From Epithemia pelagica (taxonomy: Eukaryota; Bacillariophyta; Bacillariophyceae; Surirellales; Surirellaceae), in NCBI GenBank assembly GCA_946965045.2, contig OX337239.1, positions 3,123,268 to 3,187,267 on the forward strand: 64,000 bases of DNA, in the 5' to 3' direction. Position numbers and translations under genes: made by a program. Each line of letters opens with the position of its first letter. Position 1 is the first letter of the stretch. Below the pieces are notes generated by a model. The model ran no database searches. It was not told the DNA's origin and saw only the letters and a list, made by a program, of their open reading frames with translations. Positions 42,719 through 51,990 of this stretch are shown in pieces.

Positions 42719-43906
42719 ATGAGCATGACACTGAAAGAACAAGCACGACAGTCGGGCCTTGTCTTATCGGACGCGCCACCTGAATGGAATTTCGAGGACT
42801 GGCCTCCTCTTGAGGGTGGATGGCGTTACTATCATGCTTCGGTTGTAGTTGATCATACCGATAACCACAAGGAACAAACCGTCGTCGTGTTGGGTGGATA
42901 TCGAACAGGTCAAGGCGAGCTAGATTCCATTCTTGTATTGAATCTAGCAGACCCCAGCAAGCAGTGGCGAGAAGGGCCACCCATGAACAAGGCACGTGAT
43001 GGACATGCCGCTGTTGTTTGCAACGGAGCCGTGTACGTGATGGGAGGATACAATCAAGGTTCAATTTGGGATTGTATCGAACTCATTGATACCAACGATA
43101 TACTACAATCATCTTTAACAAAAACCACCACACATGAGAGTCATTGGACAACATTGACATGTCGATTATCAACGGGACGAGTGGGATGTTGTGCTGTTGC
43201 CGTGCACAACCGATACATCGTTGTAATGGGTGGACGCAGCAATCGTTATTGGTCTTCGGTGGATATTGTTGATACCAGCAATCACACTCTCATTGAGGGA
43301 CCATCTATGACTGTTCCTCGATCATACTTTGACAGCGCAGTCGTTGGACACCGCATCTTTGTCGTTGGAGGCCGAAACGATGACAATGTACTTGATTCGG
43401 TGGAGTATTTGGACTTTGCAGAGGAGAGAAAAGACGACTCTTTGACGACAGTCATTTCCTTCTCGTCCGCTTGGACCACTCACTCTGAATTGGTGCTTTC
43501 CAACCCTCGAGCTTTTTGTGCAATGGTAGCCGTGGGATCTTGTCTGGTGGTGGCGGGAGGACGAGGCAATTTAAGTTTGGAAGTCTGGGATACGCTTCGC
43601 AACCGCGTGTGGAATCTTCGTCGACTGCAAGAACAACGATGGTGCTGCAGTATGGTGACCGTTGCCAATCAAGTTGCCGTGATCGGTGGACTGGACAATC
43701 GTACCTGTGCGACATTCCCATTAATGGACAAGAATACGTGGTGTTTTCGACGACTCTATGAGCAGCCTCAGAACGAATGGTACCAGTTCCGGGAAGGAAT
43801 GGGTATCCGAGATGCTGACATTTCGCGCTTTTCCACCTCGACATCAGTTCGTAAACGCGCAAGGTCCAATGCGCACCGTGGTGATGAAGGGAAGGATGAA
43901 ACTTGA
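42719..43906 (+). CDS. K10: six-bladed kelch-repeat protein with basic tail, 395 aa
   Basis: MSMTLKEQARQSGLVLSDAP (R for W at position 10, the only copy so changed). All six blades are complete. Several core residues are unusual: IELIDTND for IERIDAND, FDSAVVGHR for CASAVIGHR, and LEVWDTLRNRVWNLRRLQEQRWCCS in blade 5, where the linker is two residues different from all others. The tail RKRARSNAHRGDEGKDET is complete. With module A upstream and D1 downstream it shares both flanks with K7 and K11 but not its variable loops. Confidence 0.87.
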   Translation: MSMTLKEQARQSGLVLSDAPPEWNFEDWPPLEGGWRYYHASVVVDHTDNHKEQTVVVLGGYRTGQGELDSILVLNLADPSKQWREGPPMNKARDGHAAVVCNGAVYVMGGYNQGSIWDCIELIDTNDILQSSLTKTTTHESHWTTLTCRLSTGRVGCCAVAVHNRYIVVMGGRSNRYWSSVDIVDTSNHTLIEGPSMTVPRSYFDSAVVGHRIFVVGGRNDDNVLDSVEYLDFAEERKDDSLTTVISFSSAWTTHSELVLSNPRAFCAMVAVGSCLVVAGGRGNLSLEVWDTLRNRVWNLRRLQEQRWCCSMVTVANQVAVIGGLDNRTCATFPLMDKNTWCFRRLYEQPQNEWYQFREGMGIRDADISRFSTSTSVRKRARSNAHRGDEGKDET

Positions 43907-44983
43907 AATTTGCAACGTATTGCATGTATGTCGTAACAGTAGTGGAATTATAGCATTATCATATTACTCTCAAACAGTAGTTGTAGTGTTTTCTTGATGA
44001 TATTGCGACCTATAGAGATATCATGTACACCGTTGTACTAGTATAAAATGAAAGTTACACTATCCGGCATGACACCGCAAACAGGAGTGGAGCCAGGCTT
44101 TGGGTAAAGATGCCCATGGTACCATGCCTCTCTGCTGTTGAATGAGTCGAGTTATCATGCTGTGGAAGATTATGGTTGCGTGCCTGAAACAACATGGCGC
44201 AGCGACTTATTTGGACGGTCATCTTCGTTCCGACCATGCGTTTAATTGTGTGGGGTCCGGTCCTTCTATGGCTAATGCCTGCGTAAGAGGACAGTACCCC
44301 GTCTTTCGATGCTCGTGGCGGTTTTGGGTGACAGGACAATTGCGAATCCTTTGGAATTTTTAGCACCGACGTGTTCGATATTTCCTCCAATACAGCAACT
44401 ATTCTTTATCATGAGGTCGGTAATTTGCTCGCAATGGACCAGAACGACAACACGGATCGAGTCTCGTCGTTACCACACCATAACCTTCCGAACTACGAAC
44501 GCAGCCACAAATGAAGAAGTACCTCAATTGGACGAAACTGCTGACGGCGCCATTGCCGTGGAACCGACTGTGTTCAATTCCATCTTGGAAGTCGGAGCAT
44601 TGGCGGCGGCGACGACAACGACAACGAATCAGGAAACCTCCACCACCGCTATTCCCTGTCGCACTATTGCTCGTTCGAATGCTAATGCCTGGAAACAAGC
44701 TGCTCCCCATCGCGATGTCTTGCCCCTCAATGACAGTTCCGCCAAACCTTGTTGCACGATTATAACACTGTCGAGCAGCAGTGTTGGACTTCGATCACTA
44801 CCGCATTTAAGCCTCGTACCGAACTCAGCAGTACCAACAACAAAACCGCGACCACGAATGGCGCCGATCATGTCTTGGCTGTAGTCTTATAGAACTTTTG
44901 TTGTTGTTCTTCGTTGGATTCTGGTTGGTGTTGCGAATCTTCGTCTGGTCGATGTGGAAGGGCGATGGGACCCTTTCCCATAA
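43907..44983. repeat. downstream module D1 (after K10), longest copy
   Basis: Carries about 250 bp not found in other D1 copies (44430-44700), inside the relic frame described separately. The rest matches 50970-51990. Confidence 0.6.
44309..44884 (+). pseudogene. relic of an unrecognised gene within D1
   Basis: A 191-residue frame includes ATNEEVPQLDETADGAIAVE and ILEVGALAAATTTTTN, which look protein-like and occur only here. Near 44745 one base is missing relative to other D1 copies: CCGCCAAACC against CCGCCGAAACC. After this the protein loses the LLHDYNTVEQ reading that the other copies keep. I take D1 to contain the decayed 3' end of a gene once carried in the duplication unit; its family is unknown. 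Confidence 0.3.
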
Positions 44984-46109
44984 TCAATTCTTCACCTGTT
45001 GATTCTCCCGTGTCGGGTGCATGACGTAACCGTGTCGATTCAAATGACGATTGCACCAATGACCCTTGTGCATCAAATCCTCGACAATGCCCACATAGCT
45101 CCAAACATCGGAACGAGTCGACAAACTGATGAGCCGAGTAAAAGGCCACATAGACCACCAAGGCAATTAGTGGCACGGATCAGCCACCATTGGGTGTCAT
45201 TTGGCAAGAATGACGAACCATCGAGAGTTGTCGCATCTTTTTGCGGAGATTTGCTGTCCGTAGATTGGAGCGATGCGAACTTGAGGGTCCATGCAAACTC
45301 TCTTGCGCTCCTCGATCTATTATGTTGGCAACTGCCATTGTTTCCCAATGTTGGGACTGATCCTGGGCCTCGCAATTCAATTGTCACGGATTGAAGGAGG
45401 CCACTTCATGGTTGTTGTCCTCAATCATCGCTTCTTGAAGAGACATGTTGTCGCCTTCATCGTGGTCGATGCGATGGAGTAGTCCCCAGCGGGGGTGAGG
45501 AGTCGGGTCGCATATGTGTCGTGCTTTTGGTCTTCTAACTACTCTTTCACGAATTCTCATGACTACCTCCCGCTGGGAGCTAGTCATGGACGTGCACTAT
45601 GGCCTGTACCTACAATCTTGATGACAGTAAAAGATACTAGGTAGAAACGCTAGGAATGTTTTGTGGCGTGGAGAACAACGGGGTCGACGACAATGGACGA
45701 TGTGGGCCATACCAAGTTCCACCCCACCACCATCACAACATGCACTGCGCAACCTTACAGCAATCGTACCGCCGCATCATGGATCACATCATGAATTCGA
45801 GATGACTTTTGATGCTTGTCCGTCTCAACCTGCAATGATCAACCGTAGAACAAGATCAGTGTCCACTGTGCTTCTCGTCGACTCGGTATGCGTAAGGAAC
45901 CAACAACCAGACAAACTGTGGAGCCTTCATCGAGAGGGACCACGAAACACTGTGTACTACTAGGACGACGCGTCCCGAAAATTATTTGGCGACGAAACTG
46001 ACCTGTGCCAGTACCACCACGACAACGACAGGCACCCGTTATTCTGGACTCCGACCATCGAACAGCACATCAGGACGGAACAACAAGAGCACAGTGTCAA
46101 CAAGAACAG
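44984..46109. repeat. intergenic block shared with 36401-38054
   Basis: The minus-strand frame 45073-45387 (TLKFASLQSTDSKSPQKDAT) has a partly conserved counterpart upstream of K9, so both may descend from one gene. GACGCTTG-TCCGTCTCAACC and GCGTAAGGAACCAACAACCAG mark the right half. Confidence 0.5.
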
Positions 46110-46290
46110 GTCGGTCGAAGCAACTGTCACGATTTGTCTCGTGACAAAATCTCCTACCCCTCTTTGTTTCATCCATTTCGTACCGTCAGTCGTGCTTCCA
46201 GTCCGCACCCGTCAGCATCACAACAACAGACCAAACCTACGCAAGACAGTGTCTCGATCCCCATAAATTCTGCAGTCGAAAACGTTGAGC
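46110..46290 (+). promoter_or_regulatory. upstream module A of K11
   Basis: CATAAATT at 46262-46269, 29 nt before the ATG at 46291. The conserved ACCATGAGCATGAC is altered to CGTTGAGCATGAC, so the first of two usual in-frame ATGs is lost and the second must serve. Confidence 0.45.
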
Positions 46291-47498
46291 ATGACAATGA
46301 AAGAACAAGCATGGCAGTCGGGCCTAGTCCTTTTGAACGAAACACCTGAATGGAATGAACACTTTTGTCTCCTCTTATGGGTGGATGGCGTCGCGATCAT
46401 ACTACGGTCGTACTCGATCATCCCGCTAAGAACGATAACAACAACCACAGGGGACAAGCAGTCGTCGTGTTGGGAGGATTTTAACAAGGCCAAGGTGTCA
46501 TCAATTCCATTCTTGTTTTGAACTTGGCAGAATCAAATATGCAGTGGCGAGAAGGGTCACCCATGAACAAGAGTCGTCGAACACATGCCGCTGTTGTGTG
46601 CAACGGAGCCGTCTACGTAATGGGAGGATACAATGGAGGAACTTTGGATTGTATCGAACGAATCGATGCCAATGACTTGCTGCAATTATCCTTACGAAAC
46701 AGCACCACACATGAGAGCCTTTGGACTACATTGAATTGTCGACTATCAACCGAACGAAGAGGGTGTAGTGCTGTTGCGGTGCACAACCGATATATTGTTG
46801 TAATGGGTGGCTGCGACGATGGTTATTTGCCGTCAGTGGATATTATTGATAGCGGCAATCACACTCTCATTTCCGGACCATCCATGACTGTTCCTCGGTC
46901 ATTTTGTGCCAGTGTGGTCGTTGGTCACCGAATCTTTGTTGTTGGAGGCTGTAATGAGCATGACAATCTTGACTCGGTTGAGTATTTGGACTTCACAAGG
47001 CCATGTGATAATAGGGAGACAGAGAAGGACACTACTGCTTCAGTGATATCTTTCTCGTCCACCTGGATCACTCATTCTCATTTGGTCCTTTCCAATGCAC
47101 GAAGTTCTTGTGCAATGGTTGCCGTGGGATCTTGTCTGGTGGTGGCGGGAGGACGAGGCAATCCAACCGTGGAAGTATTGGATATGCACCGCAACCATGT
47201 GTGGAACCTCCTACCATTCACTAATTACGGTAATGGCTGTAGTATGGTGACTGTTGCCAATCAAGTTGCCGTGATTGGTGGATGGGGCGATCCTTCCTGT
47301 GCGACATTACCACTAATGGATAGGAAGTCGTGGTGTTTTCAGCGACTCTGTGAGCAGCCTCGGAACGAATGGGACCCGTTCCGGGAAGGAATGGGTATCC
47401 GAGATGCTGATGTTTCACGCTTTTCCACCTCGACATCAGCTCGTAAACGAGCTACGCCCAGTACGCAGCGTGGTGATTCAGGAAAGGATGAAACTTGA
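46291..47498 (+). pseudogene. K11: kelch-repeat protein with frameshift and stop
   Basis: MTMKEQAWQSGLVLLNETPEWNE is followed by a one-base loss near 46355-46370 (GAACACTTTTGTCTCC in place of GAAAACGATTGGCCTCC), after which the frame reads nonsense to 46521. In the shifted frame blade 1 also carries a TAA at 46482 (GGA-TTT-TAA-CAA). From 46518 to 47498 blades 2-6 and the tail (RKRATPSTQRGDSGKDET) are intact. A product could only come from internal initiation, for example the ATG at 46563 on the conserved M-N-K. Confidence 0.8.
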
Positions 47499-48384
47499 AT
47501 TTTGCGACGTATAAATATTGCATCCATGTCCTGCAGTTGCAAAACTATAGCATAATCATTTGGTTCTCAAGCACTTTTCTTGTTTTTTTTTTTAATGGCA
47601 TTGCTAACTATTGAGATGTCATGTCTTCGTTGTACTGGTAGAAAATGAAAGTTATAGCGTCCGACATGACCCTGCCGTTCTCCGCATAGAGGAGTGGAGT
47701 CATGCTCTTGAGTGCCTGTCCATGGTACCATGCCTCTCTGCTGTTGAATGGGTTGAGTTACCTGGCTGACCAAGATGATGGTTGTGCGCCTGAAGCACTC
47801 TAGTCGGAACCATCAATACCAAACAACGTCAACACATACAAACATGCCGGACACACGCGCGCTTCTCCTCGGCGGTTGTACACAGCGACTCGTTTGGACG
47901 GTCGTCTTAGTTCCGACCATGCGACAGTTTGTCGGTCGGGTCCTTTTATGACGCGTGCTCGTGTCTTCGGGTGGCAGTCGTTATTAGGAAATTTGTGAAT
48001 TCTTTGGAATTTTTGCACAGCCACAAATTTTTCAGGAGTCCGATAACTTTATGGGTCGATTCAGCAATCAGTCTCTCCCCAGTGATGTGGCTCTTGGTGA
48101 GGCTATGGTCATCGGTCCATGGGAATCAAAAAGAACATTGCGGTGCGCAACGTCCCAGTTTCCCATGGCATTGTCACGGGGGAAGGCGAAAACGACCATG
48201 GTAGTGCTGCGACATCCCCAACCACCACCTCGTATCGAAGTATGGCTTGCTCCATACTTTCAACCAGACGGCTTTTCCATTCCAACGTCTGGATTCTAAA
48301 TTACTGGTCGAAACTTGTTATTCTTCGTTGTTAAATTCTGGTGGGTGTTGTCTGTCCATTTTCCACGGTAAAACACGTCTACCA
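47499..48384. repeat. partial D1 and fragment of the 32891-33517 block
   Basis: 47499-47800 follows D1 in degraded form. 48050-48300 matches parts of 33330-33500 and D1 (GATTCAGCAATCAGTCTCTC, CATGGTAGTGCTGCG). A T-run of eleven lies at 47584-47594. No gene is supported. Confidence 0.45.
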
Positions 48385-48984
48385 TCATGGACTGGTCATT
48401 ACCACTGCACTGTGGTTTGTTTGTTGTTGTTTTGCGACAGTATTGCTCGTCGATACTGCTTTGTGAATCCAAAATTCTGTTCTCGTGGCCGCAGATCCCC
48501 ATCCATGACAATGACACGGCATGGTTGTGGAGTACAACACCCCAAAGTTGGACGGACAAGACTTGTTTCCAAGAGAGACTGCGCCGATTCGAACCAAGGC
48601 TTTGTGTAATCGTGAAGCTGAAAGCACACTTGCGTCACGTTGACTGAAGAAAAGCATTCTGGTTGCCGTCGTTGCATAGACAAGGACATTGCTTAGAGCT
48701 TGTCGGGTGCTGTCAAACTATGGACCAAGCTCCAGGCCAATAAACACCAGAGAATCGATCGAGCCACGCTCAAACTGCAATGTTGCCGCCGCTGCAGCTA
48801 CTACCAGGCTTGGATTCACAGTCAGTATCCATGTTCGCGATCGGTGTTTCATGTCAGAGAACACACAAGCATTGGACAAGGCCACTCTGTCATTGTCTTG
48901 TTCATGTTCTTGCCGTTGTCCTACCACCTCTGTTTCAGAAATTGCGGAACTGGATGTTTTTGGAATAGACCCACAGGAATGCAA
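48385..48984 (-). pseudogene. unrecognised 200-codon frame with one TAG
   Basis: From ATG 48984 the frame (SSSAISETEVVGQRQEHEQD; WILTVNPSLVVAAAAATLQF) is interrupted by TAG at 48720-48718 and continues unshifted (LSNVLVYATTATRMLFFSQR) to 48385. An overlapping forward frame (48689-49057) is also open, so coding is uncertain. No copy is seen elsewhere in the window. Confidence 0.2.
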
Positions 48985-49053
48985 CTCCCGAATCTGTCAG
49001 TCACATCCTGCAATTTCCAACGGCCTCTTTTGTTGCAACGGTGTATTTCGTCG

Positions 49054-49362
49054 TTAGTGGTTTGACACCGGCAATTTGACATAGCCTGACACACGAAACT
49101 CTTGTACGTTCTCGACGCCAGGTGCATCCAAGCGACGACTCATCCGGTCTAGTTTTTTCCTTCTTGAACTCTTGTGGTTTTCAATCGAGACAACACCATC
49201 ACCCATTGGCAAATGTAGCACCGGTCCTGACACCCACCTTGGCGAATGGAGGCCCTTGAACCAGTGCAATACGCGTCTGCCACAGGACCAACCTTTGCGG
49301 TCCAACCAAATCCACGTGATATTCTCGAAAACTACCCAATGAGCGGTGCACATTCGAATCAT
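49054..49362 (-). pseudogene. tryptophan-rich protein relic, second copy near 57480-57840
   Basis: This 102-residue frame has TWIWLDRKGWSCGRRVLHWF and VSIENHKSSRRKKLDRM. The segment upstream of K14 has TWMWLDRKGW and a broken VVSIVNHKSST reading on the same strand. Conservation of reading at both places suggests a former coding region. It could derive from a transposase, but no family is certain. Confidence 0.35.
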
Positions 49363-49369
49363 TGGATCA

Positions 49370-49781
49370 AGAAGTCAACAAGACCACTCTCTCTGTTGTT
49401 GTTGTCGTTGTGAACAGACTGTATAGGACCAAGGGAAGAATGGTGTTGCTCCATAAATGGCGTGGGACGAGATGACTTGGAAATTAGGGATTGTCAATCT
49501 GTGGACCTATTCATCATACAAAAGGACTCTTCATCACAAATGTCGCTCTCTCTCTCTCCCTCGTCGTCGTATCTTTTACAGCAAAAGATACTTTTGGGGG
49601 CTTGTCATGAAATCTATGTGCGATTGACTGCCCTTCACCATCGTACGCAGGACAGGCACACCTTTTCTGTCTCCACGCGCCCGGTCTCCAAGCAAAAAAG
49701 CAAAGCTTCCACTTCCACGCGTTGCTCTATTATACAAATAGACCCGCTCTCATGCTGCCATTTCTTGTCGACATTGGGATC
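49370..49781 (+). promoter_or_regulatory. upstream module B of K12
   Basis: Has CTCTCTCTCTCCCTCGTCG, a near-perfect dyad GTATCTTTTAC-a-GCAAAAGATAC (49569-49591), TGAAATCTATGTGCGATTGAC and GTACGCAGGACAGGCACA. Most like the K14 upstream region; the two genes also share the tryptophan-rich relic farther upstream. Confidence 0.5.
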
Positions 49782-50969
49782 ATGACAACGACACTGAAAG
49801 AACAAGCATGGCAGTCGGGCCTTGTACTTTTGGAAGAGACTCCTGAATGGAATTTCGAGGACTGGCCTCCTCTTGTGGGTGGATGGCGTTACTATCATGC
49901 TTCCGTCGTACTGAATCGTACCGATAACAACGAGGAGCAAACCGTCGTCGTGTTGGGAGGATTCAAACAAGGCCAAGGCTATGTCAACTCAATTCTTGTA
50001 TTAAATTTGGCAGAGTACAACAAGCAGTGGCGAGAAGGGCCACCGATGAACAAGGCACGTTATGGACATGCTGCTGTTGCGTGCAATAGAGGGGTTTACG
50101 TGATGGGAGGATACAGTCGAGGACTTTTGGATTGTATCGAACGAATTGATGCCAATAATTTGCTTCGATCATCCTTAACAACCATCACCACGCAGGATAG
50201 TCATTGGAAAACATTGACATGTCGGTTGTCAAAGGAACGACATGGATGTTGTGCTGCTGCGGTTCACAACCGATACATCGTTGTAATGGGTGGCTATAAC
50301 AACGATCGTTATTTGTCGTCGGTGGATATTATAGATACAAACAACCACACTGTCACTGCGGGACCATCCATGACTGTTCCACGACAACTTTGTGGCAGTG
50401 CGGTGATTGGCCACCGCATCTTTGTCGTTGGAGGTCATAACGACAATGGCCATCTTGACTCGGTGGAGTATTTGGAATTTACGCAGGAGAGAAAAGACGA
50501 CACTTTGTCTACAGTCATTTCCTTCTCGTCCGCTTGGAACACTCTCTCTGAAATGGTGCTCTCCAACCCACGAACTTCTTGTGCAGTGGTTGCCGTGGGA
50601 TCCTGTCTGGTTGTGGCGGGAGGACGAGGCAATGTTAGTATGGAAGTATTGGATACGAACCGCAACCGTGTGTGGAATCTCCTACCATGCGGAAATCGCC
50701 GCGATGACTTCAGTATGGTGACTGTTGCCAATCAAGTTGCCGTGATAAGTGGTTTTGGCAGTCCTACCTGTGCGACATTACCACTACTGGACAAGCATAC
50801 GTGGTGTTTTCAACGACTCTGTGAGCAGCAGCCCAACAGATGGTTTCTTTTTGGGGAAGGAAGGAATATCCAACATGCTGATATTTCACCCTTCTCCACC
50901 TCGACATCAGCTCATAAACGCGCAAGGCCCAATACACGCCGTGGTGATGAAGGGAAGGATGAAACTTGA
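49782..50969 (+). CDS. K12: six-bladed kelch-repeat protein with basic tail, 395 aa
   Basis: The start MTTTLKEQAWQSGLVLLEET at 49782 is the family start; an upstream TTG-initiated extension is unlikely. Six complete blades: VVVLGGF, YVMGGY, IVVMGGY, FVVGGH, LVVAGGR, VAVISGF (S-G in place of G-G in blade 6, as in K1 and K7). The linker ITTQDSHWKTLTCRLS has K for T. The tail HKRARPNTRRGDEGKDET is complete. The 3' third and D1 flank match K7, the promoter matches K14, and the N-terminal region resembles K10. Confidence 0.88.
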   Translation: MTTTLKEQAWQSGLVLLEETPEWNFEDWPPLVGGWRYYHASVVLNRTDNNEEQTVVVLGGFKQGQGYVNSILVLNLAEYNKQWREGPPMNKARYGHAAVACNRGVYVMGGYSRGLLDCIERIDANNLLRSSLTTITTQDSHWKTLTCRLSKERHGCCAAAVHNRYIVVMGGYNNDRYLSSVDIIDTNNHTVTAGPSMTVPRQLCGSAVIGHRIFVVGGHNDNGHLDSVEYLEFTQERKDDTLSTVISFSSAWNTLSEMVLSNPRTSCAVVAVGSCLVVAGGRGNVSMEVLDTNRNRVWNLLPCGNRRDDFSMVTVANQVAVISGFGSPTCATLPLLDKHTWCFQRLCEQQPNRWFLFGEGRNIQHADISPFSTSTSAHKRARPNTRRGDEGKDET

Positions 50970-51990
50970 AATCTGCAACGTATTGCATGTATGTCCTAAC
51001 AATAGCGGAACTTTAGCATTATCATTTTACTCTCAAACAGTAGTTGGATTGTTTTCGTTATGACATTGCGACCTATAGAGATATAATGAACACTGTTGTA
51101 CTAGTAGAAAACGAAAGTTACACTATCCTGCATTACACCGCAAACAGGAGTGGAGGCAGGCCTTGGATATAGATGCCCATGGTACCATGCCTCTCTGCTG
51201 GTGAATGAGTCGAGTTATCTTGCTGTGGAAGATTATGGTTGCGTGCCTGAAACACTTGGGCGCAGTGACTCGTTTTGGACGGTCGTCTTCGTTCCGACCA
51301 TGCGTTTAATTGTGTGGGGTCCGGTTCTTCTATGGCGAATGCCTGCGTGAGAGGACAGTACCCCGTCTCTCGATGCTTGTGGTTTCGGGTGACAGGACAT
51401 TTACGATTCCTTTGGATTTTGTGACACCGTCGTGTGTTCGATATTTTCTCCAATTCGGCAATTTGCTTGCGTCGATCCAGCAATCAGTCTCTCCGTAGTG
51501 GCTCGTTGACAGTCCATGGGTATCGGTCCATGGGGATCCACAAGAACAATCGTAGTGTGCAAAGTTATGTCTTGCCCCTCAATGCCAGTTCCGCCGAAAC
51601 CTTGTTGCACGATTACAACACTGTCGAACAGCAGTGTTGGACATTGACCAGTACATCGTTTGTGCCTCGTACAACACCCACACAACCACGACCCGCGCCG
51701 ATCATGTCATGCCTATCGTCTCACAGCAGTGTTGGACCTCGATCACTACCACATTTGAGCCTCGTACCGAACTCAGCGGTACCAACAACAAAACCACGAC
51801 CACGAATGCCGCCGATCATGTCTTGGCTGTAGTCTACTAGAATTTGTGGTTGTTGTTGTTGTTTTTCTTCTTCTTCGTTGGATTCTAATTGGTGTTGCTG
51901 CCTTGTCGTTCCGCACCAACACCAAGCTTGAATCTTCGTACGTATTAGACTTGAAAGGGCGATGCGATCCTTTCCATAACCAGTTCTCCA
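50970..51990. repeat. downstream module D1 (after K12)
   Basis: Almost identical to 31902-32890 over the first 600 bp. Keeps the relic frame SYVLPLNASSAETLLHDYNT and, in another phase, TTTTNAADHVLAVVY before a stop. Confidence 0.65.

Noticed and set aside
49722-49781. N-terminal extension of K12 (and similar short extensions of K7, K8, K10, K15)
   Set aside because: They depend on TTG starts or non-conserved sequence; the family ATG before (M)TTTLKEQ is shared by all copies.
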